Shown: piece after piece, positions 62,219 through 64,000 of the stretch
Layout: each line of letters opens with the position of its first letter
Numbering within the stretch: position 1 is the first letter of the stretch
NCBI RefSeq assembly: GCF_007754155.1
Contig: NZ_CP037423.1
Coordinates: 6,878,938 to 6,942,937, forward strand
Source of the DNA: Stieleria neptunia
GTDB taxonomy: Bacteria > Planctomycetota > Planctomycetia > Pirellulales > Pirellulaceae
DNA: 64,000 nt
Reading direction: 5' to 3'
The notes under the pieces: model-generated
Seen by the model: the letters and a program-made list of their open reading frames with translations, nothing else
Told to the model about the DNA's origin: nothing
Database searches by the model: none
Position numbers and translations under genes: made by a program

Positions 62219-64000
62219 CTATTCCTCAAACCCGACCTTTCGAACCGAAGTGGTTCCAACCGGCGACTTGGGCCCGCTGTGGGGCATCGTCGCGACGCGG
62301 TCGGCTGAATCGATCTCGCGGAGATGTTCGAGCAGGATACGTCGGACTTCGAAGATCGCTTGACCGGTCATGTGGATTTTGGTGTGTTCGGCATCGACGA
62401 TCAGTTCGCTTTCGGTGTCGTCCATCTTGGCACTTTCGTAGGCGACAATGCCATCGCCGCGGCCGGCTTTCTTTTGCAGCAGCGTCGGGTCTTGCAGGAC
62501 ACCGATGATGTTGTGGTACTTGACCGCCGGTGAGTATTTGGCCCGCTGCATGACGGGAAAGATCGGCGAATCGGGGGCCAGCGAATCGATCGCGTTGGCC
62601 ATGGTCAACAGTTCGGTATCACGAAACAGGTCGGGATTGTTTTTGACCAGATTCTCCCCCACGGTCTTGTTCAATTTCGGCAGCTTGATGAATTTCCGGG
62701 CCAACCAGCGGGTCAGTTCATTGGCGAACTGGCTGCCGCGGTGGGGCGTACCGATGGTGATCACCCGGCTGACCGATTGATTGGATTTGAAGAACAACGT
62801 GCTGACCAGCTTGTTGCGTTCTTCCGCTTCGCCACGAAGTTTTTCTCTCGGTTGGTCGCTGACGATTCTCCAGAAATCATCACCGCTATCGATCGTCTGC
62901 ATGCGGCTGATCAATCCGCCCATGCTGTGGCCGACCAACACCATCTGGTCCATCGGTGCATCGTTGTGTGTCGGATCAAACGTCTGGCGCAGATCGTGAA
63001 GGTCCGAGCGCAATTGCGTCGCACTCAACCAAAACGGCTGGCCGGACGGATACAGATAGAACCAGAACTGGTAGCGTTGGCGAATCTCTGGAAAACTGCG
63101 CAGGTCATTGAACATGTCCATCCATGTTCGGGGGCTGGACCACAGACCGTGCACCATCAGCACCGGGATCCGGTTGGGATCATACGGTTCCAGCATGTAC
63201 AAGCCGCGGTTTTTGGCGGCATCGGCGGGGTTCAGTAAACCTTCGGTTTCCTGGTTTTGTTCTCGGAATCGCGGCGTGTCGAGAAAGAATGCCAACGGCG
63301 TGGTCAGATCGGTTTCCAACGGCACCCAGTGGTCGGCCAGCTTGACTTGGTTGGCCGACAGCGGGTCAAAGAACTCGAGGACACAGGTGTTGGCGTCACC
63401 GTATTCGCCGTGCTCTGGTTTGGCGCAGCGCATCATCGCGGTGACGCTGTAGCTGAGCCCGTCGGGATAGTATTTTTCGCGCGGATCGGCGTGTTCGTCG
63501 CTCTTGCGAACCGCGATCATCGGGACGCCCAATCCGAACGTCGTGTGCTTGCTCCGCAGCGTCGCGATCTCGTAGTCACTGACAAATTCATAGTGATCAA
63601 ATTCGTCAGGTTTCCAATTTCCGCGCAGTTGAGTCTGGATGACGAACTCGCGGTCGGGGGTTTTGACCCGGTAGGTTTGGCCCGGTTTGATGTGATGCTC
63701 TTCGCACAGCAGGCGAAGCGTGTCTTCCAGCGATTCGTTGTACAAATCACACGTCGCACGAAACTGCGGATCGTATTGATTTCGCGTTTCCGACAGGTCT
63801 TCGTCGAACAGGTAGTCGTAGCTGTTGGTCAGCGCGACGCCGAAGTAGCCGAGCGCGTCGCTCTGGTCGCCCTTGGCTTCCGCTTTCTTGCCTTCGACAT
63901 AAGACAATTCGGCGAGTGCGTGAATCAGCTCGGGGTCACGATTGTCCCGCAGCGTCGTTTGGATTTTCCGCAGACAAACGTGGGCGTCTTGGTCATAACC
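62219..64000 (-). CDS. Lipase-like alpha/beta hydrolase, partial (5' end outside window)
   Basis: The frame is open to base 64000, so the start lies outside the window; TTG 63907 is an in-frame internal start. The first visible part (LIHALAE, LSYVEGKKAEAKGDQSDALG) looks like a TPR-like helix pair. The hydrolase core has NRIPVLMVHGLWSSPRTWMD (oxyanion region), MVLVGHSMGGLISRMQ with nucleophile Ser, and TIGTPHRGSQFANEL. His is probably in VDAEHTKIH near the end. It resembles membrane-associated lipase/esterase-type proteins common in planctomycetes. Substrate unknown. Confidence 0.85.
   Translation of the reverse strand, partial: GYDQDAHVCLRKIQTTLRDNRDPELIHALAELSYVEGKKAEAKGDQSDALGYFGVALTNSYDYLFDEDLSETRNQYDPQFRATCDLYNESLEDTLRLLCEEHHIKPGQTYRVKTPDREFVIQTQLRGNWKPDEFDHYEFVSDYEIATLRSKHTTFGLGVPMIAVRKSDEHADPREKYYPDGLSYSVTAMMRCAKPEHGEYGDANTCVLEFFDPLSANQVKLADHWVPLETDLTTPLAFFLDTPRFREQNQETEGLLNPADAAKNRGLYMLEPYDPNRIPVLMVHGLWSSPRTWMDMFNDLRSFPEIRQRYQFWFYLYPSGQPFWLSATQLRSDLHDLRQTFDPTHNDAPMDQMVLVGHSMGGLISRMQTIDSGDDFWRIVSDQPREKLRGEAEERNKLVSTLFFKSNQSVSRVITIGTPHRGSQFANELTRWLARKFIKLPKLNKTVGENLVKNNPDLFRDTELLTMANAIDSLAPDSPIFPVMQRAKYSPAVKYHNIIGVLQDPTLLQKKAGRGDGIVAYESAKMDDTESELIVDAEHTKIHMTGQAIFEVRRILLEHLREIDSADRVATMPHSGPKSPVGTTSVRKVGFEE

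Noticed and set aside
1..64000. tRNA, rRNA, riboswitch or CRISPR features
   Set aside because: Scanning by eye gave no clear cloverleaf, rRNA or array. A covariance-model search would be needed to exclude small RNAs.

Overview
The window reads as chromosomal DNA of a planctomycete, most likely of the Pirellulaceae (Rhodopirellula/Stieleria-like). This is inferred from the gene content. It includes two formylglycine-type sulfatases, a BBP7-type porin, a secretin-N/BON protein with a long disordered region, a glycine-rich EF-hand protein, and Ser/Thr kinases fused to unusual C-terminal domains. Further hints are a DUF1080-like domain, Tat-exported sugar isomerase and Gfo/Idh-type enzymes, and divergent FliF/FliG-like proteins without a flagellar cluster in view. 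Genes are mostly monocistronic or in short pairs, often begin with GTG or TTG, and are separated by palindromic intergenic repeats.

Layout. 1-3.7 kb: 5' part of an OPT-family transporter, a sulfatase and a secreted cupredoxin-like protein. 3.9-6.5 kb: a redoxin lipoprotein followed by a membrane kinase with a DUF1080-like sensor domain. 6.5-10.7 kb: a duplicated scrap of that kinase gene, a putative outer-membrane protein, a membrane protein, and a UbiA-like protein followed by a methyltransferase. 10.9-22.2 kb: a minus-strand DNA-end-processing block (AddB-like nuclease, AddA-like helicase, SbcD/YhaO-like phosphoesterase, SbcC/YhaN-like ATPase) with a small STAS-like membrane protein. 22.6-26.6 kb: secretin-N/BON protein and BBP7 porin. 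26.7-35.8 kb: GYF/zinc-ribbon protein, NrdR, EF-hand protein, TyrS, IspD, a Gfo/Idh oxidoreductase, a small anchored protein and a UvrD/Rep helicase. 35.9-41 kb: a giant alpha/beta-hydrolase/beta-propeller protein and a UMP-CMP-kinase-like protein with a eukaryote-like N-terminal domain. 41.2-48.3 kb: second sulfatase, membrane protein, propeller protein, sigma-70 factor, and a fuconolactonase-like hydrolase paired with a zinc dehydrogenase. 48.3-52.2 kb: a kinase-Hsp70 fusion divergent from hemC. 52.2-64 kb: sugar isomerase-like protein, M28 membrane peptidase, the HATPase/FliF-like/FliG-like operon, a double-PDZ protein, a small unknown, CsrA with a long tail, and the 3' part of a lipase-like alpha/beta hydrolase.

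The most unusual items are the kinase-Hsp70 fusion, the UMP-CMP kinase with an extra N-terminal domain, the FliF/FliG-like operon, and several families of small palindromic repeats. One repeat is nested inside another, and one spread together with the tail of a gene. No tRNA, rRNA, CRISPR array or transposase gene was seen. Starts were chosen by eye from family alignment; repeat coordinates are approximate to a few bases.
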